64,000 nt of DNA from RACS-047 sp031553855 (GTDB taxonomy: Bacteria > Bacillota > Clostridia > Christensenellales > Pumilibacteraceae), in NCBI GenBank assembly GCA_031553855.1, contig JAVBKW010000010.1, positions 1 to 64,000 of the forward strand. Direction: 5' to 3'. The notes beneath the pieces were generated by a model. It saw only the letters and a program-made list of their open reading frames with translations. It had not been told where the DNA came from and did no database searches. Both the position numbers and the translations under genes were made by a program. The number at the start of each line of letters is the position of its first letter. The first letter of the stretch is position 1. Shown piece by piece: positions 7,401 through 14,887 of this stretch.

Positions 7401-9827
7401 ACTGTCTATAAGGAAAAAAACACTTCCGACAAAGATATTGAAAAAAATTGGGATAATGTGACCGAGGTAAAAAAGAAATATTACTATGATTCATTAGGCC
7501 GGCTTTCAAGCACAAGAGTATTCGGATCCAGATTCAGAGATGAACGCTTTGTATACAAGCCTTCTACAAATTTTATTGAACAAAAAACACATAAATCATA
7601 TGATACTATCTTTCCCGAAGATTTTCCTATTTTTGGTGACGCAGGAGGTAATTCTTTTTTCACTTTTGACTATGAATATGATAATTCAGGAAATATGACA
7701 AAAGCCACAGAGACGGAAGGAACTACAAAAGAAACTATTGTCACGGTTTTAAAAACAAATTCAGAAAGCTATACTTATGATATTTTAAACAGAGTTGATA
7801 CCGAAAAGAATACTAAACTTGACATTGAATATAAATATCATTATAATAGCAGAGGGCAGTTGCAAAAAATTAACAAAATAAGCAACAACGCAACAGTCAA
7901 ATCCTTCACCTATGACGATTTCGGCAGGATGCAATCGTCCCCGCTCGGAAGCTGCACTCAAAACAACTATGGCTCGTTCACTTCTATAGGCTCGAACACC
8001 CTAAACTGGACAGGCCGCAAGCTTTCAAGCTATACTACCTCAATGGGTACTAATACCTACAGCTATAATTTTCAGGGCGTAAGGTTTAAGAAAGTTCTTT
8101 CAAACGGTATTACTAAAACCTACTTCAACGACGGTTCTAAATTGCTCGGAGAAAACTGGAGCGACGGAACAAAGCTACGCTATTTCTATGACGCTTCCGG
8201 AATAATCGGATTTTCGCATAACGGCAAACAATACGATTACGTTAAAGACGCGCTTGGCAATATTAAATACATTAGAGAACTTTTAACTATAGGCACTACC
8301 ATTTTATCGTATATAACAAGCGCGGAGTATTGCTATGACGCATGGGGCAACACGACAATTAAGGGAGATACAGGAATAGGGGCAATAAATCCTTTCCGTT
8401 GGAAAAGCTATTATTACGATACCGAATCGGATTTCTACTACATAGACGGAAGATACTACAGCCCTGCATTGTATAGCTACGTGAGCGCGGCCGACCCGGA
8501 AAGCCTGCTAAGCAATGCTGCGACAATATTCGGGCTGAACCGCTACCTTATTTCCACCAACAACGCAATAGCTTTTATTGCGGCTATATATACTATTTTC
8601 ACGTCCTCACAGCTATATACGGACCCCGATTATAATCCGGACTTCGACTGGCGGATATTAGTGAAAAATATATTAAGCTTAGCCTTGCTGATATTTAGCA
8701 TAATTAGTTTCATGATAGATCCGATAGGGTCAATAATCTCGATGGCGATATTAGCGGGCTTTGCGATAACGGGAGCGGTAATAGGGGGCTTAGTAAGCGT
8801 AGCGAAAGGCAACAGCTTTGCAGAAGGTGCGACAAAAGGCGCGGTGATAGGCTACATAGTGGGCACGGTTGCTCTGATAGCCTACGGCATAGCGTCGAAG
8901 GTGATTGCGGCAAACAAAGTAAACCCAGCGACAGTCGCGGACGATGTTGCGGCTGCGAAACCGGCGGATGTGGTGAAGGCACAGGCTGATGTTGTGCAGC
9001 CGCAATGTTTTAAAGAAGGAACCATTGTAAAAACCAAAGACGGCGATAAAAAGATAGAAGAAGTGGAAGTCGGCGATGAGGTGTTGGCTTATGACGAAGA
9101 AACAGGTATACAAGAATTTAAAAAAGTTGTACAATTGTTTAGGAATGAAGCGTCTCGTAAAACTTCGGTCAAAATCAAGGCAGACGACGGCAAAATCGAC
9201 GAGATTGTAAGCACTCCCGGACACAAGTATTATTTGCCGGACAATAACGAAAACCGTAACCCGGGAGAAAGGCTGGAGCATGCGTCATATGAGGGATTGT
9301 CGGAGGTATGGGTATCTGCCTGCAACCTTAAAAAAGGTGACAGAGTTTTGCTCGCAAATGCCGATGCATTGACCGGAAAGCCTAAATATGGTATAGTAAT
9401 AGGCGTCAAGACCGAGGACTGCGAAGCATACACGACTTACAATTTCGAGGTAGCGGACTTCCATACTTACTATGTCGGCGAGAACGGAGTTTGCGTACAT
9501 AATAGGCAATGTGGATTAATTGATGATGTTGTTCCAGATGGCTATGAACCTACATTTAAAAATGGAGAGTACCAACACAATCCGAAACACGGTATGGCCC
9601 AACATGGTAGATCAAGTGCTAAATTGTCGTCTCAGCAGTATGGACAGTATGCTTTAGACAATGCGATTCCCTCTCCCCATGGAGGAAAAGCATTGTATGC
9701 GTACAATGGTAAGAATCTTATACAGTTTTATCCAAGTAACGGATACTACCATGGTTACTATACAAATTTAGCTGGAATTAATGGCAAATCGGCGAGGAAT
9801 TTTCTGTTACATTATTTCGACTTATAA
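4434..9827 (+). CDS. Giant RHS/YD-repeat polymorphic toxin with Hint domain
   Basis: A 1797-residue protein. The start (NLFTGGMTFEHPDVSIG) resembles the N-terminal plug of RHS/TcB proteins. Residues 430-550 look like a beta-sandwich carbohydrate-binding insert. YD repeats such as YDSLGRL and YDDFGRM follow to about residue 1360, with a divergent core end (INPFRWKSYYYDTES). A hydrophobic, glycine-zipper segment covers about 1405-1500. An autoproteolytic Hint domain runs from Cys1525 (QCFKEGTIVKT) to the terminal VHN at 1690. The last 107 residues are a candidate effector tip. No signal peptide is visible, and delivery may depend on the preceding phage-type genes. ATG at 4434 follows AAAAAGGAAAA. 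RHS shells encapsulate the toxin, and Hint cleavage would free it. Confidence 0.9.
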   Translation: MEKNHINQTKLNFGGGAGNAAVNLFTGGMTFEHPDVSIGANSYQIGISHIYMSNPEPQLLSALNQCCGMGWKLNIQQYLIKSGSTYSYYDANANCYEFELYDSSEQRFYDKSGSGLVLFVKVSNGNTERYIEDPQKNKMYFDNAGRLGEIFLYANKSSKKILYNSSGFPLKIYDTKKPSKYIEFIYSGNLLIKTVCKNNAAEKLVIQYTYNSENLTGIKEYADGTERYNSLFTYDNNGKLNYAVRVNSRSAVKIEYLDNNVFKIATGSIAVTPVLSPKQNVVFGSNSTFCGDDFCGESDQTLSGYNISTNSFAALTSAKIEYEYSNGRKISAIVDNNRKNIIEYFFNKAGLTTAVFKRHNGTKYNLKTLTKDGGTCILRHNDFYYKNDVEQKAGGIDSVNSKPSVKIPCNNSNKIELKYSLISRDYENCGGLEEFWKEQTKTEFKNNNHVLSFWLKYSGGSPSYLKTKMTYTDGAGGYDFTKQAYVDHTAVDVWQYVTIPFKLEHSLSWLKFEFLSDTSGEVQISNLRVSLGTPSKAYISRNADRSEMSSLWSCYPLSEIYQVVLGIKNQSAPSTLAINKDFFVTDSDIFETLKNEHGLSGSYDFIHNGGTKRIANVTSIQLCPSFTNSVPMTKTNGLSNVFLRTDSPDDKSHTYTFFEYLDNVDYGFYIKQTVSTKSNGATEQTNIFNSTGYLLEKTDAYGVQTKYVLDRGYNLTKVIVKNTSGGETLTYENLYDETDQQERELPSGQKQNNITTNYTFNDPFCTINTMQTGSQYTTKCEYDTFNRPKTVMALDGTQAKARNEIRYDDFGRIRFLSDCDTFSYSFAYDKFGMPTKYSMIKQNGQLAEEKIMMEKSRVDDGDYNICKEKIYDGNGSGAETETGVDWYGRIDYVLENGAPSIWYRYQENDESDSVAAIERIIDKNDGTAEYTYNYDSDNRPTGYVLSGGSAPLTVRQTAHNKTRYSFDGKDTETEIVYDENVGVEPRISETVYKEKNTSDKDIEKNWDNVTEVKKKYYYDSLGRLSSTRVFGSRFRDERFVYKPSTNFIEQKTHKSYDTIFPEDFPIFGDAGGNSFFTFDYEYDNSGNMTKATETEGTTKETIVTVLKTNSESYTYDILNRVDTEKNTKLDIEYKYHYNSRGQLQKINKISNNATVKSFTYDDFGRMQSSPLGSCTQNNYGSFTSIGSNTLNWTGRKLSSYTTSMGTNTYSYNFQGVRFKKVLSNGITKTYFNDGSKLLGENWSDGTKLRYFYDASGIIGFSHNGKQYDYVKDALGNIKYIRELLTIGTTILSYITSAEYCYDAWGNTTIKGDTGIGAINPFRWKSYYYDTESDFYYIDGRYYSPALYSYVSAADPESLLSNAATIFGLNRYLISTNNAIAFIAAIYTIFTSSQLYTDPDYNPDFDWRILVKNILSLALLIFSIISFMIDPIGSIISMAILAGFAITGAVIGGLVSVAKGNSFAEGATKGAVIGYIVGTVALIAYGIASKVIAANKVNPATVADDVAAAKPADVVKAQADVVQPQCFKEGTIVKTKDGDKKIEEVEVGDEVLAYDEETGIQEFKKVVQLFRNEASRKTSVKIKADDGKIDEIVSTPGHKYYLPDNNENRNPGERLEHASYEGLSEVWVSACNLKKGDRVLLANADALTGKPKYGIVIGVKTEDCEAYTTYNFEVADFHTYYVGENGVCVHNRQCGLIDDVVPDGYEPTFKNGEYQHNPKHGMAQHGRSSAKLSSQQYGQYALDNAIPSPHGGKALYAYNGKNLIQFYPSNGYYHGYYTNLAGINGKSARNFLLHYFDL

Positions 9828-9840
9828 GGAGGGGTTTTAT

Positions 9841-10452
9841 ATGAACAAAAAAATTATTTTTGAGTTAAGGCTAAGTTCAAAAGATAGCCTAATAGCTTAT
9901 GAAAAGAAAAATTATGATACATGTTATGAGGATTCAAGGCTGTATTTGCATACTGGGAATAAAAGAAAAAAAATAATTGAAAGCTCATTTTGTTATGGTT
10001 TTGGTTCAGAAATGTATTATAGAGTGCATAATATTTATAATTTTTGTAGTTTGGAGGAATATCTTAAGCAGCTTAAAGAGTTTTTAGATAATCAGACATA
10101 TGATTTGCCAGAAAAGGTAGATTATGATAATCCTGAAAACCATTCTTATCTCGCAGGTTGTAGTGTTTTAGCTGATTATGATTTGTATTTAGTGAAAATA
10201 AACGATGTATATACACTACTATTAGTGAAAACATCGGAAATAGAAACTACTGGAAAATACAATATTGAACTCCTAAATGAATATCAAATTAGTGACAGCG
10301 TGTTTGATGAATGGAAAACTTTAATTTGCAGCGAATGGGAAAAAAGAGCAGTTATTGATGGAGAAAAAATAGCTAAAGCAAACAACCGAAGAGAAAGCAC
10401 CACAGAAGAATGGGAGCAATATTTTCTTTCAATGCGAACTGACAAACAATAA
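9841..10452 (+). CDS. Candidate immunity protein for the RHS tip
   Basis: A 203-residue soluble protein, unrecognised. The ATG at 9841 has a strong AAGGAGG site that overlaps the stop of the RHS gene 13 bases upstream; an in-frame upstream ATG at 9781 lies inside the RHS gene and is rejected. Base composition is clearly more AT-rich than the RHS core, as is usual for exchanged tip-immunity modules. By position it should neutralise the C-terminal RHS domain. No SUKH, Imm or other family motif was recognised, so the role is inferred from context. A terminator follows. Confidence 0.6.
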   Translation: MNKKIIFELRLSSKDSLIAYEKKNYDTCYEDSRLYLHTGNKRKKIIESSFCYGFGSEMYYRVHNIYNFCSLEEYLKQLKEFLDNQTYDLPEKVDYDNPENHSYLAGCSVLADYDLYLVKINDVYTLLLVKTSEIETTGKYNIELLNEYQISDSVFDEWKTLICSEWEKRAVIDGEKIAKANNRRESTTEEWEQYFLSMRTDKQ

Positions 10453-10473
10453 CTAAACTTAACAACTTTAAAG

Positions 10474-10515
10474 GAAGCCCCGTTCCGAGGAAACTTGGAG
10501 CGGGACTTTTTCTTT
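10474..10515 (+). terminator. Intrinsic terminator after the RHS-immunity operon
   Basis: The arms AGCCCCGTTCC and GGAGCGGGA pair (about 10476-10505) and are followed by CTTTTTCTTT. Confidence 0.75.
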
Positions 10516-10540
10516 CACAAAGGGGGCGGGGAACTTTGTG
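10516..10540. repeat. GC-rich hairpin repeat, copy 1
   Basis: CACAAAG (10516-10522) pairs with CTTTGTG (10534-10540) around GGGGCGGGGAA. The same sequence occurs at 13549-13577, and its core is inverted at 10692-10707. Together these flank the orphan RHS module. Confidence 0.6.
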
Positions 10541-10611
10541 TTAAATAGTTGGTCATGTGGTCAGGTGGACGGTGGTATTGACAACCGTCAGTTTAAATAA
10601 TTAAGTTTGAT

Positions 10612-10656
10612 ATCACCTCAAGATAATGGTAAAATTGTTTTGAGGTGATTTTTTTC
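10612..10656 (+). terminator. Intrinsic terminator immediately upstream of the orphan RHS gene
   Basis: ATCACCTCAA (10612-10621) pairs with TTGAGGTGAT (10640-10649), followed by a run of T. It would block read-through into the orphan RHS frame. Confidence 0.75.
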
Positions 10657-10691
10657 TTCTTTCCCTTTTCCTCTTTTTCTGTCTTGTTCTA

Positions 10692-10707
10692 GTTCCCCGC
10701 CCCTTGT
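10692..10707. repeat. Inverted copy of the GC-rich repeat core
   Basis: GTTCCCCGCCCCTTGT is the reverse complement of the core of the repeats at 10518-10535 and 13551-13568. It lies at the point where the orphan RHS homology begins. Confidence 0.55.
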
Positions 10708-12704
10708 ATTCCACGAACACGTACTATGAGGAAACTATAATTTCGGATAAGTACGGAATGCCGGAAAAAATAAAGGAAGGCAATACGGTCAAAGCAGAAT
10801 TTTCCTACGAAACAGGAAAGGGCGGGAGCGGAAGGCTGCTGGAAACTATTGACAATTTCTCCGGCGTAACATATACTAATACGTATGATACGGTAGATTC
10901 TGAAGGGCTTGTCTGCGACGCTCAAACGCAAAAGATAAGTAATTCAGTTGACTGCTCTTTCACAGAAAAGCGAGACGCTGCAGGCAAAGCAAGGAAGTCG
11001 ATTTATGCAAAAAGCGGACAGGCTGCGAACGAATATTCCTATGCCTACCGAAAGAATTCGGCAGGGAAAGAGTATCCGGCTGACGAGATAAGTCAGGTCA
11101 AGCTCACAAAGTCCGCATCAACCGTTTTCACGAGCGATATAGGCTGCGACGCGCTCAGCAGGCCTCAAACTACAACATTAAAGTTGGGCAACAATTCAAG
11201 TAGCTATATAAGCAAAACTATCACCTATTCCAACGGTACGGGCAACGGAGCTATAAAAAGCATCTCGGCAACACTACCGGGCGCGCAGTCAGCAAGCGAA
11301 GAATTCATTTATGATACTAAAGGAAATATAATTCAATACAAACACCAATTCGCCGGCAGAGGCGCAACGCATTTCTACACCTACGATGAATTAAGCCGGC
11401 TTACTTCCGAAATAACGCCCATTTCAATAAAGTACTTCACGTATGACGCGGCAGGAAATATCCATAGAAAGGATACGGGCGGCAATGATCTGTACGTTTA
11501 CGATACGGTAAAGAAAGACAGATTAGTCAGCTTTAAGGGTCAGGCTTGTGCCTACGACGATATGGGCAACCCCACAACGTACAGAGATAAAGCGCTATCT
11601 TGGACTCGTGGACGAATGCTGTCCGGCTATAATAATAACGCAGTAACTTTTGAATACAACGCGGCAGGTCTTAGAACAAAGAAAACAGCAAACGGCAACG
11701 TGACAAGTTATACTCTCAACGGCAGCCGCATAATATGGGAACAAACGAAGAACTCAACAGGCTCAGTCACACGAACTATAAACTACTACTATGACGCAAG
11801 CGGAGCGATCGGTTTCAACCTGAACGGCACAGACTACTACTACGTAAAAAACATTTTCGGCGATGTAGTCGATCTTTATAACGGCAATACAAGAGTCGCA
11901 GCCTACTACTATTCCTCTTTCGGCGAATGTACAGTTATAAACGATACAGACGGAATAGGCGCAATAAACCCTATAAGGTACAGAGGTTATTACTTCGACG
12001 GCGAAACCGGCTTATATTATTTACAGAGTAGGTATTATGACCCCGAGGTTTGCAGGTTTATTAATGCGGACGATGTGAGCTATTTAGATCCGAAAAGTAT
12101 TAACGGGATAAACTTGTATGCGTATTGCGTGAATAATCCGGTGATGTTGACGGATAGTAGCGGATATGACTGGCAAATTGATTACTTCGGGAAAAAAATA
12201 CTTACTTTTTTTGAAAATATCGCGGCAGTATATACAGAATTATATAAGTTTTTTGCAAGTGAAAAAATAGCTGATGTACCTTGGAAACGGTATCATAGAT
12301 CAAATTCTAAAGTTTCTCGCCGACAATTTAACAGAAATAACGCTAGAGCGACAGCGGAAACATCCAAAATAGGGAAGATTTTTGGAAAAATTGGTAGTAT
12401 AATAACGATTGCGGCTTTTGGAATTGAATTAGGAATATCCTTATTTAAGAACATACAAAATGACGCAGGAGCTGACAAAATATTCGGTGATTTTGCGCGA
12501 ATAGGAACAAGTTTAGCATTAAATATTGCGGTAATATCTGCATTTAGTTTTATTCCGATTGTTGGCCCGATAATTGGTTTTGTTGCAACAATTTTACTTC
12601 AGGATGCTATCAATACTGTGGCTGATTTCTTTGGAAATGTAGTTGAAGGCATGGTTAATGGATGGAATAATTTTTGGAGTTTTAAATGGCTGACCGGTAA
12701 TTAA
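10704..12704 (+). pseudogene. Orphan RHS C-terminal half (silent tip cassette)
   Basis: A 666-codon frame that begins inside the YD-repeat region (first possible start is a TTG at 10704, with no ribosome site). It therefore lacks the N-terminal plug and most of the shell. It carries a better conserved RHS core end than the main gene (YRGYYFDGETGLYYLQSRYYDPE, then GINLYAYCVNNP near residues 470-485). It ends in a different tip of about 175 residues rich in small hydrophobic residues and glycine. A terminator just upstream and the lack of a promoter suggest it is silent and serves as a reservoir that could recombine with an intact RHS gene. An active, alternatively initiated protein is possible but less likely. 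Confidence 0.8.
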
Positions 12705-12738
12705 TCTCATGCAATATAATTCTAAAAAGGTGGTTATT

Positions 12739-13197
12739 ATGAGAAAAGAAAAGTATGATAAGAAATGCAAAGAGTTGATAGTATACGAAGAAAATACTCT
12801 TAAGCGTGCAATTGCTTTTACTGAGCCTATGAAAGAAAAACTATCTGAAAACGGTTTAAAAGTAAGAATAAAATTGTATTGGAGTGACGATGGACATTAT
12901 AGCGAGGAGGCGTCGTCTGAAAGAAAAGAAATAAAGAGTGGATATATTTGTTTTATGTGTATAAGTATATGTAAAGAATTTGAAGATCCTGATGATTTCG
13001 ACTTATTGCATATTTGTGATTTGTTTTCTATTACAAGAGTAGCTTTTATACGTCCGTTTCATTTTTTTTTCAAAGACTCAATAGATAAAATGCTCAAAAG
13101 GGTGCAAAACAATTATGAGCAAATACTTTTAAAAGGGTATGGCCAAGTTTTAGAAGAACTTAAAAAGAGAAGCAAGTGGAAAGAGCCACTAACATAA
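12739..13197 (+). CDS. Candidate immunity protein for the orphan RHS tip
   Basis: A 152-residue unrecognised protein. The ATG at 12739 is chosen because AAAAGGTGG precedes it by five bases; an upstream ATG at 12709 has no site. It lies 34 bases after the orphan RHS frame. It has charged N- and C-terminal helices and a central Cys/Phe-rich region (CFMCISICKEF), and is AT-rich like the other immunity candidate. The role is assigned from position only. With its own ribosome site it could be translated even if the RHS half-gene is not, for example as an orphan immunity gene. Confidence 0.5.
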   Translation: MRKEKYDKKCKELIVYEENTLKRAIAFTEPMKEKLSENGLKVRIKLYWSDDGHYSEEASSERKEIKSGYICFMCISICKEFEDPDDFDLLHICDLFSITRVAFIRPFHFFFKDSIDKMLKRVQNNYEQILLKGYGQVLEELKKRSKWKEPLT

Positions 13198-13198
13198 G

Positions 13199-13246
13199 TA
13201 ACACAAGGGGTAACACAAGGGGCAACACAAGCGGCAACACAAGGGG
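13199..13246. repeat. Four tandem 12-bp repeats
   Basis: The unit TAACACAAGGGG is repeated four times without gaps (copies 3 and 4 start with C, and copy 3 has one further change). The unit overlaps in sequence with the arms of the GC-rich hairpin repeats at 10516 and 13549. It starts two bases after the stop of the immunity gene. Confidence 0.8.
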
Positions 13247-13280
13247 GCGTCAGATTGGGGAAAAACTTAGTTATTTTGTA

Positions 13281-13439
13281 TTAAAAGCTCATAAATTTTA
13301 AGGCATAAGTGCATTTAAAGAGTTTGGTTAGAAAAATATATAGTATTTGAGCAATTTTAGTTAAATCGGCAGGGTTTTCCTGGTGTATTTTGCGTAGACG
13401 TTTGAGGTTGTAGCGGAAAAGGGTCTGTAAAATAATCTG
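13281..13439 (-). pseudogene. Possible transposase C-terminal remnant
   Basis: On the minus strand 52 codons stay open to a TAA at 13281-13283, with stops just upstream. The peptide (ILQTLFRYNLKRLRKIHQ in its first part) has the basic, helical look of the C-terminus of an IS transposase. The match is impressionistic. No inverted terminal repeats or second fragment were found. It sits at the right-hand edge of the RHS island, where IS scars would be expected. Confidence 0.3.
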
Positions 13440-13548
13440 TGTAAACGGTTATAATCCTAACAAATTCTGACAATAATTAAAATACTTTACTCATGCCGAG
13501 GATAAGGCAACGCAGGGGTGCGACCCGAGCGCGGCATGAGGTTAGAAA

Positions 13549-13577
13549 CACAAGGGGGGCGGGGAACTTTGTGTTTG
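13549..13577. repeat. GC-rich hairpin repeat, copy 2
   Basis: AACACAA (13549-13555) pairs with TTGTGTT (13571-13577) around GGGGGGCGGGGAAC; it is nearly the same as copy 1 at 10516-10540. A CATGCCG/CGGCATG inverted pair (13494-13500 and 13534-13540) lies just before it. Confidence 0.6.
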
Positions 13578-13687
13578 TTTTGTATCATTATTTTTTAAAA
13601 GCTTATGCGGAATTTTTTAATATTGTGCGGGATTTATTATCGCCGGACGAAAACCAGGCTCCGCCTGAGTTTGCTTGAATATCTCGG

Positions 13688-14554
13688 CTACTTTGCGCTT
13701 AGGATTTTGCGTTTTAATTCGGCGGGGTTTTTTTCGTTCCACGTGTCGAAAACGGCGTTGTCGTTCAAAACCTTTTCCTGTTTAAGGGCTTTTTTTGTTA
13801 TGTCCTTTTTATAGAAAAAGGTACTTTTTGATTTTCCGCCTTTTTTGCCCTCAAGCAGGCAGACGACGACTTTGTCGGACAATATTTCCTCGACTATGTC
13901 GTAAAGGACTTTTACGGATGAAATAAGTGTGTCCTCTAAAAGGAAGGGGACGGCAAGGCCCATAAATTTTATGACGCCCTCCGCATTTAAAGAGTAAAAA
14001 ACGATTTCCTTCTTATTATCGGAGCGGTGAGACAGCCTTATCGCGTTAACTTCTTTGCCGCCCTCGCTTAAGCGGAAGTTTTCAAAGCGTTCGGGAAAGC
14101 TTTTTTTTAACAGCGCGTTAATCGGTTCCGTATAATTTGCCGCGTCGCCCGTTTCCGTTTCGCGCCGCGCCGCAAGGGTTTCTTTTACGGCGGTCAAAAA
14201 GGCTTGACAGTTTTCCATATTTGAGTAAAGCGTAAAGAGCGTTACTCCCTCTTTAGAATAAACGTAGGTGCGGCTGCGGTCTTTGCGCAAAAAACCGATC
14301 TGCGAAAGGTCGTAGACATGAGTTTTTTTAGTGAACGGGATGCGGGAGGTCACAGTGCCGTTTTCAAGAGATATAAACGTCCAAATATACGTGTAGAGCA
14401 TAAAAGCAAGATACACCGCCGTCACAACCAGCATAAAAAAGAACATCGGCTTTTCGATGAACCACATAGCCGCGTCTATGCCCAGTAAAAACAGCAGTCC
14501 CGCGCCGGCTTTAAGATACGCTCTGCGCCCGAATTTAACAGTTAGTTTTTCCAT
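13688..14554 (-). CDS. Membrane protein of unknown function with a leaderless-type promoter
   Basis: A 288-residue protein with two membrane helices near the N-terminus (about residues 14-30 and 35-60). A soluble region of mixed alpha/beta character follows, containing a segment that resembles a PH-like surface (NGTVTSRIPFTKKTHVYDLSQIG). No family recognised. I start it at the ATG at 14554 because the apparent upstream TTG start at 14590 is the -35 box of a perfect promoter. The -10 box ends seven bases before the ATG and there is no ribosome site, so the mRNA is probably leaderless. The gene converges on the RHS island. Confidence 0.7.
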   Translation of the reverse strand: MEKLTVKFGRRAYLKAGAGLLFLLGIDAAMWFIEKPMFFFMLVVTAVYLAFMLYTYIWTFISLENGTVTSRIPFTKKTHVYDLSQIGFLRKDRSRTYVYSKEGVTLFTLYSNMENCQAFLTAVKETLAARRETETGDAANYTEPINALLKKSFPERFENFRLSEGGKEVNAIRLSHRSDNKKEIVFYSLNAEGVIKFMGLAVPFLLEDTLISSVKVLYDIVEEILSDKVVVCLLEGKKGGKSKSTFFYKKDITKKALKQEKVLNDNAVFDTWNEKNPAELKRKILSAK

Positions 14555-14561
14555 AAACTCA

Positions 14562-14590
14562 ATTATAGCTTTAAAAATGCTTTTTGTCAA
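14562..14590 (-). promoter_or_regulatory. Promoter giving a leaderless transcript
   Basis: On the minus strand TTGACA (14590-14585), a 17-base spacer, TATAAT (14567-14562), then seven bases to the ATG. The expected transcription start coincides with the start codon. Confidence 0.75.
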
Positions 14591-14663
14591 TTTTTGTGCG
14601 GCTCAAAGGCAAAAAGCAATAATTTAAGTCAATAAATTAGCTGTTTTAGTCCGTTTTCCAGTT

Positions 14664-14813
14664 TATCAAGAAGCATTCCTAGAAATGAAAGCTTGCTTTC
14701 ATTTCTAGGAATGCGCCCGCCGCAAAAGGTTTAAAACCCCGCCGTCTTTTAGGCGCAGCAGCACGCCGTAGGCGTGGGGTGCAGGGCTTGCTCTGCGGTT
14801 TAATACCATTTTT
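14664..14813 (+). repeat. Dispersed double-hairpin repeat, copy A
   Basis: The first hairpin is perfect over 18 bp: CATTCCTAGAAATGAAAG (14674-14691) with its complement at 14696-14713, loop CTTG. A conserved block follows (ATGCGCCCGCCGCAAAAGG, then TTTAAAACCCCGC). Then comes a second long stem closed by GCGGTTTAATACC. Related copies are at 41713-41872 and 60453-60602, in the same orientation. Confidence 0.75.
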
Positions 14814-14849
14814 TAGCGCATCAGCGGCTAATTTGCATCGCGGGCGCGC

Positions 14850-14878
14850 TTGACTTATGTGTTTTAAAAACTTATAAT
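14850..14878 (+). promoter_or_regulatory. Promoter giving a leaderless transcript (ABC exporter)
   Basis: TTGACT (14850-14855), 17 bases, TATAAT (14873-14878), then nine bases to the ATG at 14888. No ribosome site is present in those nine bases. Confidence 0.7.
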
Positions 14879-14887
14879 GATAGTGAA

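Noticed and set aside
8790..9281. 163-codon minus-strand frame inside the RHS gene
   Set aside because: It overlaps the RHS transmembrane and Hint regions, which have clear motifs on the plus strand; it has no ribosome site or recognisable domain.
10704..12704. Orphan RHS frame as a complete, expressed RHS protein
   Set aside because: It begins in the middle of the YD-repeat region, has no ATG start with a ribosome site, no promoter, and lies directly behind a terminator.
13199..13246. Short CRISPR-like array
   Set aside because: The units are contiguous 12-mers without spacers and no cas gene is near; it is a simple tandem repeat.
14555..14590. Upstream TTG start for the 13688-14554 gene
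   Set aside because: The TTG codon is the -35 hexamer of a perfect promoter and cannot be part of the transcript from it.
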